Part shown: one piece after another, positions 9,844 through 21,361 of the stretch
Position numbering within the stretch: the first letter of the stretch is position 1
How the letters are laid out: each line of letters starts with the position of its first letter
DNA from: Crocodylus rhombifer
Taxonomy: Eukaryota; Chordata; Crocodylia; Crocodylidae
Assembly (NCBI GenBank): GCA_038503035.1
Contig: JAVSML010020407.1
Location: forward strand, 1 to 64,000
Reading direction: 5' to 3'
DNA length: 64,000 nt
Notes under the pieces: generated by a model
The model's input: only the letters and a program-made list of their open reading frames with translations
What the model was told of the DNA's origin: nothing
Databases searched by the model: none
Made by a program: the position numbers and the translations under genes

Positions 9844-11882
9844 GGGTGCATTTACACATGCACTTGATCTGAGATCTGTTTACTTGAAAATAAATCTGTT
9901 TACTCACAATTAAACTCTCCTGGGCAGTTGTCTACATACATATACAGGGACTAGGGAGTAGATTTACTGCTCTTAGCGCCAAACTTCCTGCAGCCCTGCA
10001 ATGGGATCCTGCCACCACCAGGGGGAGCTCCAGGCACTGGCTGTAGCAGCCAGTAGCCCTTTTGAAAAGCCAGCACCACTCTCTGCTCCCTGGCCAGCCA
10101 CTTCCCTGGTCAGGAGCAGTGTACACAGCACAGGAGCAGCACACAGCAGCAACTCTCTTATTGCCAACTCTGCCTCCCTGCACCAGCCCCTGCCCCTGCC
10201 CCTGAAAGCAATGACTAGCACTCCGGGCCCTTGCTGGCCACTGTGCTGGCCCCCTGTGTTGACTGCCAGCTGGAACATGGCCATCTGACCCCTCCCAGCT
10301 CCCCCCAAATAGTGATTGCCTGCCCAGCTCCACCTCACCAGCCCTGGGCTGCCACTGCTGTGCAATTGCTGCCGGGATCTCATCTGGCTGGCTGGACTTT
10401 GGCAGGGATGCCACCACCAGGGCCACCCTCACCCTCCTGAGCCTCCAGCCCCACCATCTCTGGGCCTACCAGGCCAGGCAGGACTGGGGGCTGCAGGTCA
10501 TCCACCACACCTGGGATGATAAGCAGTGGCTGAAGGCATTCTGGATGACCCAGGCCATCTTCTGGGACCTCCTAGAGCAGCTCTGGCTACATCTAGAGCA
10601 GCAGGACACTGCCATGTGGCCACCTCTCCCTGCAGACACCTGGCTGGCCCTTGCCCTGCTCAAGATGGCCATGCCTTCAGTAAATGGGCCATCTCTTTGA
10701 GGTGGGCAAGGCCACCACTGGGGAGGCCATCCTAGAGGTGTGCGGTGCCCTCCAGGATGTGCTGGGGCACATAGTGCTCTGCATGCACAACACTCTGGCC
10801 ATGGTGGTGGGTTTCCATGCCTTGGGGTACTCCCAGTGCATTGGGCCCCTGGATGGGACCTACATGCTCATCACCTGCCTGCCCCATGGAGACTCGCCCT
10901 ACTACAGCCAGAGGGGCATTCATCCGTCACGGACCACTGAGGTGCCTTCATGAATGTGAGTGCTAGCTAGGTGGGCAATGCCCATGATAGCTGCGTGTTC
11001 CAAAATTCTGCCCTGCTGGGTCTGGTGGAGAGTGAACACTTTGTGCCGGGTGTGCTGGATCTGCAGCAGGGCCCCATGGTGGTCCTGTCCCTCCTCACTG
11101 GGGACTCCACCTATCCACTCGTGCACTGGCTCATGAAGGCCCTACACCAGCCAGCTGGACCCTTGCCAGGCCCATTTTAACCACTGCCTGGGTTGAACCT
11201 GTGCCCTGGTGGAGTGTGCCTTCAACTCTCTGAAGTGATGTTGGTGCACCCTCACAACCCACTTCAAGTTCACTGAGGACAACCTTCCCCAGGTCATTGT
11301 CCCAGCCTGCATGCTGCATAACATCTGTAGGGCCTGGAGGTGGAGGAAGCACAGCAGGCACAGCTCTTTCACGAGGCTTGGGTGGAGGAAGCACAGTGGG
11401 TACAGGTTACTTAGCAGTGGGAGCACCACCTATGGTGGCAACAATAGCTGTGGGCCCCCCCTTGCTGAGGCCCCAGGCAAGCTGCACACCTGCCAGCTGG
11501 AGCCAGGGCACCACATATAAGAGGCCCTGGTTGACCACCTCCTCCTGCACTCCTTTCTGTAGGCCGCCTGCACCGCTGCCCACGGTCCTACCTCTGCCCA
11601 CCCATGGCCCTCCGCTGCCCACCCCCAGCATCATGCTCATTGCAGATATGTCTCACAAGAAAAACAATTTTGTTTCCCTCATATCAAACAGACACCCTCC
11701 CGGCTCCCTTCCCAGCAAACCAGCCCTTTCACTGCCCATTCCACCCACCAACAACAAAATAACAATAAATTCACAATTACCCATTTTTACCGTGCAGTAA
11801 GCATGTGCATGTGTAGATGCATGAGCTTACTGTGCAGTAAACTAGGCTACTGCACAGTTAAGCATCTTGTGTAGACACGCCC
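9844..11882 (+). mobile_element. PIF/Harbinger DNA transposon, end to end but decayed
   Basis: About 2.04 kb. The left terminus GGGTGCATTTACACATGCAC pairs with the right terminus read inverted, GGGCGTGTCTACACAAGATG. Flanking triplets are ATT (left) and ACT (right), roughly a 3-bp Harbinger-type duplication. The middle holds a DDE transposase relic on the plus strand (10480-11345). GC-rich DNA at 9960-10440 may be remains of a 5' region or of the second, Myb-like Harbinger protein; I see no motif to prove this. Family rules say such elements move by cut and paste, but this copy cannot code for a working enzyme. Confidence 0.8.
10480..11345 (+). pseudogene. Harbinger (HARBI1-like) DDE transposase pseudogene
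   Basis: Fragments in several frames follow the order of HARBI1-type transposases. An N-terminal helical part (LLEQLWLHLEQQDTAMWPPL, then ALLKMAM) is followed after a frameshift near 10690 by a DNA-binding-like part (EVGKATTGEAILEVCGALQD). Next comes the first catalytic block GYSQCIGPLDGTYMLI, then YYSQRGIH and a stop. A second frame gives VGNAHDSCVFQNSALLGL (second catalytic Asp in the HD pair), then GDSTYPLVHWLMK. Near 11210 LVECAFNSLK carries the Glu of the DDE triad, followed by CMLHNIC near the C-terminus. All three catalytic codons survive although the frame is broken by at least two frameshifts and three stops. Not functional. Confidence 0.85.
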
Positions 11883-11957
11883 ACTGAGTAGTATTGGGTG
11901 CTACAATACTGGAACTATATAAATACCACAGATACTTGGTGAAAGTGTTATTAAGAG

Positions 11958-12350
11958 TCATAGAATCATAGAAAGTTAGGGTTGGAAGGGACCTCAGGAG
12001 CTCATCTAGTCCAACCCTCTGCTCAAAGCAGGACCATTCCCAAAGCTACATCATCCCAGCCAAAGCTTTGTCTAGTCAGATCTAGAAAAACTCCAATGAT
12101 GGAGCTTCTGCCACCTCACTGGGTAATCTGTTCTAGTGTTTTACTGTTTTACGGTGAGAAAATTCTTCCTGCTATCTAACCTAAACTTCCCTTGCTGCAA
12201 CTTGAGACCATTGCTCCCTGTTCTGTCATCCACCACCATTGAGAACAGTCTAGCTCCATCCTCTTTTGAACCCCCTTTCACATATTTGTGAATTCCCCCT
12301 CTCAGTCTTCTCTAGACTAAATAAGAGGGCCTGAGAGGGGACTTATCATG
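11958..12350 (-). mobile_element. CR1 LINE 3' end
   Basis: Starts with the complement of the CR1 tail (TCATAGAATCATAGAAAGTT), then GGGTTGGAAGGGACCTCAGG and CATCTAGTCCAACC, the conserved CR1 3' UTR on the minus strand. About 390 bp, 5'-truncated. It includes decayed C-terminal coding sequence (about 12100-12340). Confidence 0.92.
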
Positions 12351-15300
12351 ATAGACTCCATTTCAGGAGAGAATCTACTAGGAGTTTGAGAAGCCTCAAA
12401 GTTCTATTACATTTAGTGAAATAATTAGTGTCACTTGAATGCAGATTTTCTGTCAGTAACAGCCCAACAAATAGTTAAATAAAATGTTTCTGTCTCTGTC
12501 TCAGTGTTTACTTTTCACAAATACCTTTGCTTCACCATGCTGCTATTTGATAATGTTGTATATCATTACTGAAGCACAAACCCTCATTATACTAATATTA
12601 TTGCTTAAATTACACATTAAGATGGTATTGGTTTGATATGGGGAATATCCAAATACCTCCCACCACTAATAACATTATCAGTAATCCTCTTTAAATATTG
12701 TTTTGCTGAGATGCCTTGCCAATAGCACTAAATCTAATTTAAAATGTGTTTACTTCTGGCTCATGCATTGAAAACAAACAGACCAAATGAAATGTGGGTG
12801 CTATCCGATCAATGGCATGCCATAGACTTAAGGGCAAGTCAAAGGAATCTCTGGTTCTGAACAAAAATGTCTTTATAGTGTGCTGGATTTCTTTGCTGTT
12901 TGACATGGTAGAGAGCAAAGAATTACTGACCCTCAGAATAACAGATATTCTTTTATACACTTTGCAAAGAACTGTGAGAACAAGGAAATCTTATTACTAG
13001 CATTGTAAAGATCTCAATTATTCACTGATAGTATAAAGATCAGCCTCTAGCTATAGTACAAACATCTCTTTTGTGAATGATAAAAGTAATGATCTGAAGA
13101 TACAGATTCAAGGTATACTATACAGGATAATGCTAGAGCAACTAGAATACTAAGTTTAGTTAAACACCCATAGTCTCAGATAAATGGTATGAATTAATAC
13201 CGAAGATTACTTCACAGAGCCTGAATGATGCCGAATATGTTAATGAATAAAACCATGTTAACCTGAATACTAACAATGTACTTTCCCACTGGTTCCTGAA
13301 ATGGTGATTAAAAATAGCAACTGTCAGTCAATGGCTACATCCACAATGCAGTAGGCATGGTGTTCAGAAATGTTTTTGGACCATCAAGCAGCAGCACAGA
13401 GAAAGGCTGTGAATAAATTAAACCAAAAATATAAGCCTTAGGCTGATGTGTTTGAACTTCACTGCAAACATTCTTCATACATATTTAATTGCTCCATTGA
13501 GACTGTGACTGTTTTGGAGACGTTCCAGGCATTATTTCCATTCCATTAGTAAGCTTGCAGAATGTGTACTCCTTAACCCAAAATGATTGATTCCATAAAT
13601 GTCTTCCCACTTACTGACCTGAACACTAATTGAGGTTGTGTATAAATTAAAAGAAAGCATATGTTTTCAGAAAACAGCCAAAATATATTGTAGTCGTTGA
13701 AAAATCTCATGGCATAACAAGGAAGTGTCACTTCTAACTGAAGACACTAGAATTCTCCTCCGAAGAAGTCTTTCAAAAATAGCTGCTAGAAACCTGACTT
13801 GATGGGTTGGAAACTTCTGACAAACAAAAGTTGAAACAGATCTTTAAGTATAACAAACTGCCTTTTGAAACACAGAATAAGCTTCCTCTGAAATATTCAA
13901 ATTGCATGCCAGATGCTTTCATCTGTGCTTGGGTCGTGTAAATTAATTTGCTTTGGGAGAAAGTATAAATTTTTTACATTGAATAAAAATAAAACTAACC
14001 CCCCCCCCCCCAGATAATGTTATCAATTTGGTTATACTCAGGAGGGGAAAGCTAAATGGTTTTTAAGGTCTTGCTCAAACAGAGATAATGTTGTGAAACG
14101 TAAAATATTCTATTACAAAATTAAAACTTTCCTTTTTGTACACAAGTGCATGAGTATACCAAAGCTAATGCCAACTTCTGTAGTGACTCAGCTTGACAAA
14201 CTGATCCTGAAAGTGTTATATTATCTTACTATATGGTTATCTTGGAAACCATGGGCATTTTTAATTCTCAGCTCACTAGACTAATTTAAATAGAATTAAT
14301 AATAGCGCAATTAAAATGAAAAGGGCTACACTGATACAATTCCTTAAGATGAAGTCATGTTCATGCAACATAGATGAATATATATCAGGCATCTGGAGAT
14401 TCCCTAGGGCAAAAAAATCCCTCTTATAATACTTTATTCATAAAGTATATAGCAACATTTGTATAGTGAAGGCTATTGCAAATCAGTTTAGACATAAAAT
14501 GTGGCCACCCTAGAAGAGTGAGGTTTTACTCTGAAAAATAACTCAATAGAAATGAGATTGTGCATTCTATATTCAGTGTTTTTCAACGTTTTCCATATCA
14601 AATTTATCAATTTAAAAAATATTGCTTTCCCTTAACTTCCAACTCTGAAAACTGAAGCTATCATCTGAAATGCCAGCTATGTTTATCATGACAATATATA
14701 CAGAATCTGAAGACCAGATTCTGTCTGCTATCGTATCTGTCCAGACTCGTTGTCCAAATAGAATCACCCAGGTGAAACCAAAGGCAGAATTTTGCTCTGC
14801 AACTGAAAGCAGATTGACAGTCATTTTGATAATATGTATAACAGAACAACTCAGCTTATTCTGTCCCCCACAACTGTGCTGGCTCTGTAGTAAAAAGTAG
14901 CAAAATGGTACTTCTTTCAGTAAAGTAAATTGGTATGATTCAGAATATACATAAAAAAGTAAGAGTAAAAAGGTACCATTTTGTAAAAGCACTTTTCAGA
15001 GCAGAGCTACCTTTTAAATTGTTCATAATGATGCCTGCCAATTCAAAGGGTATTAGCGATTTTATTTTTAAACATACAGCTCTGATGCTGAAAAATTAAA
15101 CATAAAATGTAAACATATTCTGGTAATCTATGGCATGTTCTACACTCTGGCTTTGGAGAACAAAGCAGTTGAAGGAACATAAATCAACCAACATGCCCTA
15201 CTTCTTTTATTTGCAATATTATTTTTGATGGTGATAATATTCAGGCTCTGCATGGGTTATTTTACTTTTCTGCTGCTTAATACTAGCTCAGATATCTATA

Positions 15301-15475
15301 GACATACTCATACAGCCACAGTCATAACCTCAAACTACCTCTTACCCCTCACACATGCCTTTTGGGACAAAAGGGACCCAAACTGGTGTGGGGAGATGTC
15401 CTATCATTGCCAGCACTAGTGAGTTTGGCTACTGCTGTTTGTAGTGATATTAACTTTCACACATTTTTTGGAACT
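12351..15475. other. Unassigned AT-rich DNA
   Basis: Long AT-rich stretch without recognisable exons or repeats apart from a 13-base C run at 13999-14011. Open frames at 12739-12960 and 14612-14992 (both minus) have no motif and no splice context that I trust. It may be unique intergenic or intronic DNA. Confidence 0.5.
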
Positions 15476-17470
15476 CTTATGATTAGGGACCTACCCAAAT
15501 CTTGATTGTGTAGATTTCATGGAAATTGCAAAATTGGGCAATCTCCATGAAAGCAAAGGGACAGAGGGGGGAAAGAACTTACTAAAAATAAAATGCTGGC
15601 TCCCCACTGGAAGCCAGCAGCCTTCCTGGCCATGCAGCCCACCTGGGGGAAGGGCAGAGGGAGGTTGCTGCCATGAAGGTTTGCAGGCAAGATGACTGCT
15701 GCTCCCACCCCTCAGCACTAACTGGCTGAGAGGGCTGCCTGTTGTGCAGCCCCACCCCTCTCCATCAATCAGCGATGAGGAGCAGGGTCATATAATGGAC
15801 AGTCTTCTCTACCAATCAGTGGCAGAGGATGGGGCTACCAGGGCCCCTCAGCTAATCAGAGGCATCGGGGAGTCCTGGCCCCCCCATGATAAGCCCTTGA
15901 AAATGGCAGCTGGCCCTATTATCTGCCTGCAAAATTGGCTGGCTGCCTCCTTGAGTTTTGTAGACTCCTACTTAATGATACTTTGTGTTTAGAACACCTA
16001 TCTTCTGTGCTGAATTCAAACTGGACAAAGCAACTGCAAACGGGAGCTGGACTTGGAAGACTTCTCTGGACTACTGCAGAAAGAGAGGGGGAAAAGTACC
16101 TCTTAATAAGTTTTACATCCACTGAGTTTTTAGGTGGATTATGGTCTGACGTAGGGTATGCACATTTCAGTGTAATACTATTTGAAGACATCCTAGTTAG
16201 CTCAGATTGAATCAAAAGCAACATAGCCATATCAAGTGTAATTAGTCAGGGTGGAATGCTGTGCCAGCAGAGCATTTGAAAACAGTAGTATTTATTATTT
16301 TGCTTCTGGGACTAGGGCTGTCTCTCTGTGAGACATGTTTCATGAATTGGGCATTGCTATTGGTGGGTTGTCATGCTTACAGAGTATACCAGGAGGTGGT
16401 AGTAGTGAAGGAAGGCACTTTTTGGGGAGCTACTACCCTTGTACCTACCCTTGCTCCTGCCCTGGAAAGGAAGCCACAGCTTATGAGGACCCAATCTGGT
16501 CCCTACCCTTGTTCTCCCCTGCCTAGAGCAGGGGTCTTGTGGGAACTCAGCCAGGTCTGGGGGCTCTCTGGAGCCAGCCACACTCTACCCTGCTCCACAT
16601 GGCTTGGCATGGGAGGTGGGGGTAGGGTGCCAGTGATTGCTTGCCCAGATGGGCTCAGTGCTGGTGGGGAAAGGTGTCCCCACTGGCCATTCCTGGACCA
16701 GTACCTGGGGGTGGGGGGAAATAGAAAAACTGTGGCTGCAATCCCCAGGACACTTCACTGAGTAGCTTCAGGTGGGACAGCCCAATTTGGACCCCAGTCT
16801 TGTTTCCTCACCTAATTCTCCCTTGGTCCCCCCGCCCAGACTGGCCTTTGACCTACAATCTGCCAGCCTCCATGCTACTGGGAACGGCTGTGGGAAAATC
16901 CGTTAACCACAGATGATTGTAGATCATTGAAATTGACCAGGTTGCCTGCTGGCTCAGAGTATAGGGCTTTGCTAGAGCCTGGCCAAGTCTTGTCTGGGGT
17001 TGGACACTGATCTCCCCTCCACTGGATTCTGGAGTTTGGGGATCCAGCCTACATGCTTCTTCCAGGGCTCATGAATGGGGGTCTACTGAACTCAAAAAGG
17101 TGGCTGGCTGATTTCATGGGCAGAGCCTGGGGCCGGCTACCATTTTTGCAGGCTGAGAACAGCCCCCCCACTTTCCCCCCTCTGATTGGCCAAGGGGTCC
17201 CAGCAGTCCCAACCTCTCTCAGAGATTGCCAGATGGCCTAAAACCACAGATCAGTTGCTTAACAGTGTTTCCCATAATAGTTTTGATCATGAAATTAAGC
17301 CCATGGAAGCTATTAATTGATGAATTATTAGGCAAACTAAGCACTTAATTCAACTTTAAACTGAAATATTTTATTAAAATAAAGCTATACACAACATGAA
17401 TTGTAACCAATACCAACTATATATACTTTATTAAAGGACATTATAAAAAGGAGTTTACTGAAACTAAATG

Positions 17471-20433
17471 CTAACCTTCAGACAGGCAATTCATGCTAGC
17501 TATTAAATGCAAACATGCTGCATCCAGTTGCAGTTGCTGGATGCCTTCTCTGTCTCTGTGGGGTGAACATTTGTCCACTAAGTTAATTGGAGTGGTGAGG
17601 TACCATCTTGCCAGGACATAAACATGTGGAAACTGGTCACAGAGTCCCAGAACACAGGCACAGGCATTCAGCACTCTTTGACAAAGTTCATGTAAGCAGC
17701 GTGTTTGTTTTCAAGCTCTTTCCCCCATCCCAGGATTGTCTGCAATAGCTGAGGGTCATAACTCAGAACAGGCACCTGGCTGGGGTCCAAAATGTGAATA
17801 GCACTAAGCAAGGAGGCAGCCAGTTGTCTGAACCATGATGACAGTGATGGGTTATACCTGTAGTACTAGTTCATCTTCACAGCTATTGCTGAAACAGGTC
17901 TGTGGCAGAGCAGGCCTCCAGGGGGTGCCGTGACCTCCCCTGGGGCCCTACCCACCCGTGCCAACTCGGGTCTTGAAGGCACCCTCTACCTCACCCGCCA
18001 CGTCTTTGATCTTATATTATTAATGGGAGGCTGCCTTCCTGCCCACTACGGCACGGCGCCCGCCTTACGATGCCGGGACTCTACTTGACGGCCTATACTC
18101 CCCCTCTCCCAGGGCTACTCTATATGCACGCCCCCTCCCGGGGCCTGCTCCAATATCCGCACCCTCGCCTGGGGCCTTGCGCTCTCTCCCCAACCAGGCT
18201 TCTCACTAGGCTCGCCCCCTCCCAGGGCTTCTCCTGCACAGACAGTGCCCCACTGAGGTCTGTGCCTCGTGCCTCCCGCCCGCACCGGGGCCTTGCTCGC
18301 GCCTGCTCCACTCAATGTGCTTGCCCCCCCTCCCAGGGCCCTGCTCCCCCTCGCACCTCTCGCGCTTCCCCACCCACACTGGGGCCTTGCTCGCGCCTCT
18401 CGCACTTCCCCAAATTGGGGCTCAGGCAGCCTATACTGAGCTCTTCCTGAAGTTGCTGGGGTCGGGACACCCCCACAACACAGCACCCTCTGTGGTGCTA
18501 GGAACTCCCCTTCTACCAGGGAGCTCCCTTGAGGCCTCCTCCACCCCTACAGCCTCGCCTGGTCCTCCGGTCTTAACAATAACTGAACCCAAAATCTCCC
18601 CTTCCTGGGTTACAACATAACTCCCAAGCACAACAGAAGTCCCCCCCCCAGGATTCCAACACAACTTCCACGCACCACGGAAAACCCCCTCCCTGCGGGG
18701 TTCCAACATCAGTTCCAGGCAAAACCTGGCTCACACTCTCACGTATCTCCTTATCAGGGTCTCCTCCACCCAGTACTGCCAAGCAGCTGCTCTCCAGCCA
18801 CCAGGCTTCTCTAATGTTCTACTCAGCTTGCTCACACAGAGCTCCCTCCTTCTCTCAGGCTGCCAGCAGGGGAACTGAACTCTGGCCTCAGCTTGCTCTG
18901 CTTATAAAGGCCAGGCCCTGCCCCTCGGCGGTCAGCTGACCCACTCTGTTGCCATAGCAACTCCTACCTGCTGCCCTGGTGAGTGGCAGCTGAGCCCATT
19001 TATTACTATTCAGTAGCAGGCACCCTACTGCCCTGCTACAAGGTCCCTTTTCTGCTGGTTTCCACAAGGATGGCTTGTCAGTTTTTACAAAGATGTGTCT
19101 TCAACCCTTATCAAATCTATCCTGTGTCTTGAACCCTTATCAAATCTATCAGCTTGTTGTGTTTGTGGTGGCCTTCAAACCATGTTAGGAAACCCACGAA
19201 CCAGATGCCACTGTCAGCCACAAATGTCACGTGACCTTGAATGTCACCTTGCCATAAGAGATTGTGAAGCTTAAGCATGCACTGTTTGCTGGGTGTGATT
19301 TCCAGCTCCTCACTCACAAACTGCTGGTAGTACTGCATATGCCTGGCATAGTAACAGACCGTGTTGAATCACTAATTCCACCTTGTGAGCACAGGCTCTA
19401 GTGGCAGCATAACAGTGCCATATGAATTCCCGCTTGATTGGCTGTGGACTCCCTGTACCAGATCTTATGGCCTAGACAGTGCTTGAAGGATTTCATGAAG
19501 GAAGACACCAGGCTATCTGCCTTGGAGAACTGCGTGCACCAGATGGCACTTAAAGACAGAATATATGCATTGCAGGTGCCATGAACTGTGTTGGGCAGCA
19601 TGCCTTGGAGCATATTAGAGAAAGCCTTGTACATGTACATGGCATTGTCAGACAGGAATGCTGGGATCATTTAAATTTTATGCCATAGATGACAATTACC
19701 TTTACAATAGCTTGAGACAGTAGAAAACTTGACAGACATGAGGTAGATTGGTTCTGTTTGAAACAGGCAGTCCTGGTCTGTCCAGCTCCCTGGTACAAAT
19801 AAAATGTGCAGCATGTAGGTATGTTGAGGGTTGGTGTCTTCATCAGCCACAATGTAGAAGGATTTATACTCTGCTAATGCAACCTTTGTGGAGTGTACAT
19901 GCAAAGCAATCACTGCAGAGAGAGAGTTTTGACAAAGCTTGTTGGCACATGGAAAACTGCCAGCATTTGGCATGTTTTGGTTCAGGTAGTCCTTTAACTT
20001 CAGGTGATCAAGTTTCTCCAGTGGGATTTTTGCTCATGCAAAAGCCTCCAGGAGGGAAAATGGCACCTCTCACCTTACTGAGCTGCTTTCTGTGGTCCTT
20101 TAAAGACAAGGACACAGTCACTTGCTTCTTGCTCTGACCTTCAGCCTCTGCAACAGCCTTTCACTTCATGTGTGCCTAGGACTCTTAAGTGTTGATCTAT
20201 TTGGTTTTCCTCAGCACATCCAAAGTTACATTGCAGGTGGTACAGAGCAGTTTGCCTCCATCTGTGTACAAGGTCCCTGTAGAATACTGTCTTACATGAT
20301 CCAGCGCTGATGTATTTGGCTGTCTTGGAGGATTTCTTGTCAGTGGGCATGCTGAAAAGTCTTCCTCAGGATGCAACATGCTGTAGCAGCATGCCTGTGG
20401 TACTTTAAAAGCTTTCCACCAAAACCTTCCCAC
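17471..20433 (-). pseudogene. hAT transposase pseudogene with CGGBP1-like BED zinc finger
   Basis: Reading down from 20433: a BED-type zinc finger, DGGKLLCTTCNVTLDVLRK then (after a frameshift) IDQHLRVLGTH, giving the C-x2-C ... H-x6-H pattern and close to the N-terminus of CGGBP1, a vertebrate nuclear protein known to derive from a hAT transposase. At 19973-19671 the frame passes ADEDTNPQHTYMLHILFV, resembling the first catalytic region of hAT enzymes (DETTD-like). At 19670-19398 FLSDNAMYMYKAFSNML then VHGTCNAYILSLSA matches the hAT segment with a conserved D-N and C-x2-H. The C-terminal end lies beyond the LTR, near 17830-17660 (QLLQTILGWGKELENKHAAY). Frameshifts and stops make it dead. Not the host CGGBP1 gene. 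Confidence 0.75.
17901..19040 (-). mobile_element. Solo LTR, family A copy 1
   Basis: Read on the minus strand it starts TGTAGCAGGGCAGT and ends GCTCTGCCACA, and it is flanked by a perfect 5-bp duplication AGGTC (17896-17900 and 19041-19045). Near its 5' side is a TATA box (CTTTATAAGC, about 18898-18908). The middle is a GC-rich, CT-repetitive stretch responsible for the long open frames on both strands at 18.1-18.8 kb, which I do not regard as genes. It shares blocks with the LTRs at 27694, 50305 and 57764. There is no internal retroviral region, so it is a solo LTR left by recombination. It lies inside the hAT transposase relic and is therefore younger than it. Confidence 0.88.
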
Positions 20434-20699
20434 TTCCCTAACTGGCCCTCGCTTGGCTCCTGGGTTGCACCTATGTCATGGTCTCAGCCTCTGATTTGCT
20501 CCTTCTTCTCCCACTCTCTCCCTCTTTGCTTCAGGACTGCAGGGCTTCCTGCTCTTTTCTCTGCCTGTAGCTTGTTTTATTTTTTTTTTACAGGGAGCCT
20601 TTTTTTTGCAGAACCTGCCCAAGTACACAGTTTCTGTGAAAATTGTGCAGTTGTAAATTTGGTAGACCCCTACTCATGGAACTATACACTGACAGACTG

Positions 20700-21084
20700 G
20701 ACTTTAAATACCAACTGAGCAGCTCCCAGATGGTGGCCATGTGTGCCTTTGGGGGATTGAAGGCATGCTGGAGGACTCTGGGGGGTCCACCTTGAGATCC
20801 AACTGCAAGATGTTCCAACCTTCACGGTGGCAGCTTGCATCCTGCATAATGTGTGTGAGTTAGAGGGGGAAATGTTTCCAGACACCAGGGTGCTGGGTGC
20901 TGGTGCCTCCAGGCAGCATCCTGAACAAAGTGCACATGGTGGCCTCAGTGAAGGGGATGCCCAGATGAATCTTGCAGGCAGGCCTACCATGAGACCACTC
21001 TTATCAGGGAGGCCCTGGTCAACCACTTTCTGCAGGAATATACTGCTTTGTGGGAGGGACAGGAAGGCCAACTACACTGAGCAC
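20700..21084 (+). pseudogene. Harbinger transposase C-terminal fragment
   Basis: Plus-strand remnant of the end of a HARBI1-like transposase: CAFGGLKACWRTL (where the Glu-bearing VEHAFGRLK block is expected; the Glu itself is not retained), then AACILHNVCELEGEMF and a short tail. The upstream catalytic domain is missing. It sits just outside the right end of the hAT relic, and a MITE follows at once. Confidence 0.75.
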
Positions 21085-21087
21085 TAA

Positions 21088-21358
21088 GGGCATTTATACA
21101 CGTGCTCTGAGAGCCATTCTAATTAAGGGGCCCAGCATGTCTCATGTATCAGTGCCCCCACACTGAAAAATGGCGGTGAGGGCACTTTTCCTAAAGCTCA
21201 TCAAACAAGCTTTAGTTAAAGCACCCCTGCAGCCATTTTTCAGCTGGAGATGCTGGAGTCTGCTGGAGTGTGATAATTACCATTCTCCAGCAGACTCAGT
21301 TAATTGAGTCTGCTTCAACACATTGGAGAAGCCTTGCTGCATGTGTATAGGCATGCTT
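21088..21358. mobile_element. MITE with TAA target duplication (Harbinger type)
   Basis: 271 bp. The left end GGGCATTTATACACGTGC pairs with the right end read inverted, AGCATGCCTATACACATGC. It is flanked by TAA on both sides (21085-21087 and 21359-21361), the usual PIF/Harbinger target. An internal inverted pair (CACTGAAAAATGGC / GCCATTTTTCAGC) is also visible. It encodes nothing and was probably moved by a Harbinger transposase. Confidence 0.85.
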
Positions 21359-21361
21359 AAA

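Larger units (their letters stand above)
15484..20672 (-). mobile_element. Large hAT transposon relic (CGGBP1/BED type)
   Basis: The left end TAGGGACCTACCCAAAT and the right end read inverted, TAGGGGTCTACCAAAT, look like a pair of terminal inverted repeats. The flanking octamers CTTATGAT and CTCATGGA agree at 5 of 8 positions, as an old 8-bp hAT duplication would. The right half codes, on the minus strand, for a hAT transposase relic beginning ~240 bp inside the right end. The left 2 kb (15.5-17.4 kb) has no recognised coding and contains several CCAATCAG-type motifs. The element is enlarged by a 1140-bp solo LTR. The transposase call is firm; using these two ends as its borders is an inference. 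Confidence 0.6.

Noticed and set aside
9932..10432. 166-codon minus-strand open frame
   Set aside because: Antisense to the 5' part of the Harbinger element; no motif.
16261..16761. 166-codon plus-strand frame as a coding exon
   Set aside because: No domain, no splice sites of quality; lies in the non-coding half of the hAT relic.
18070..18782. 126-codon plus and 123-codon minus open frames, CpG-richer
   Set aside because: CT-rich repeats inside solo LTR A1, not a gene or CpG-island promoter.
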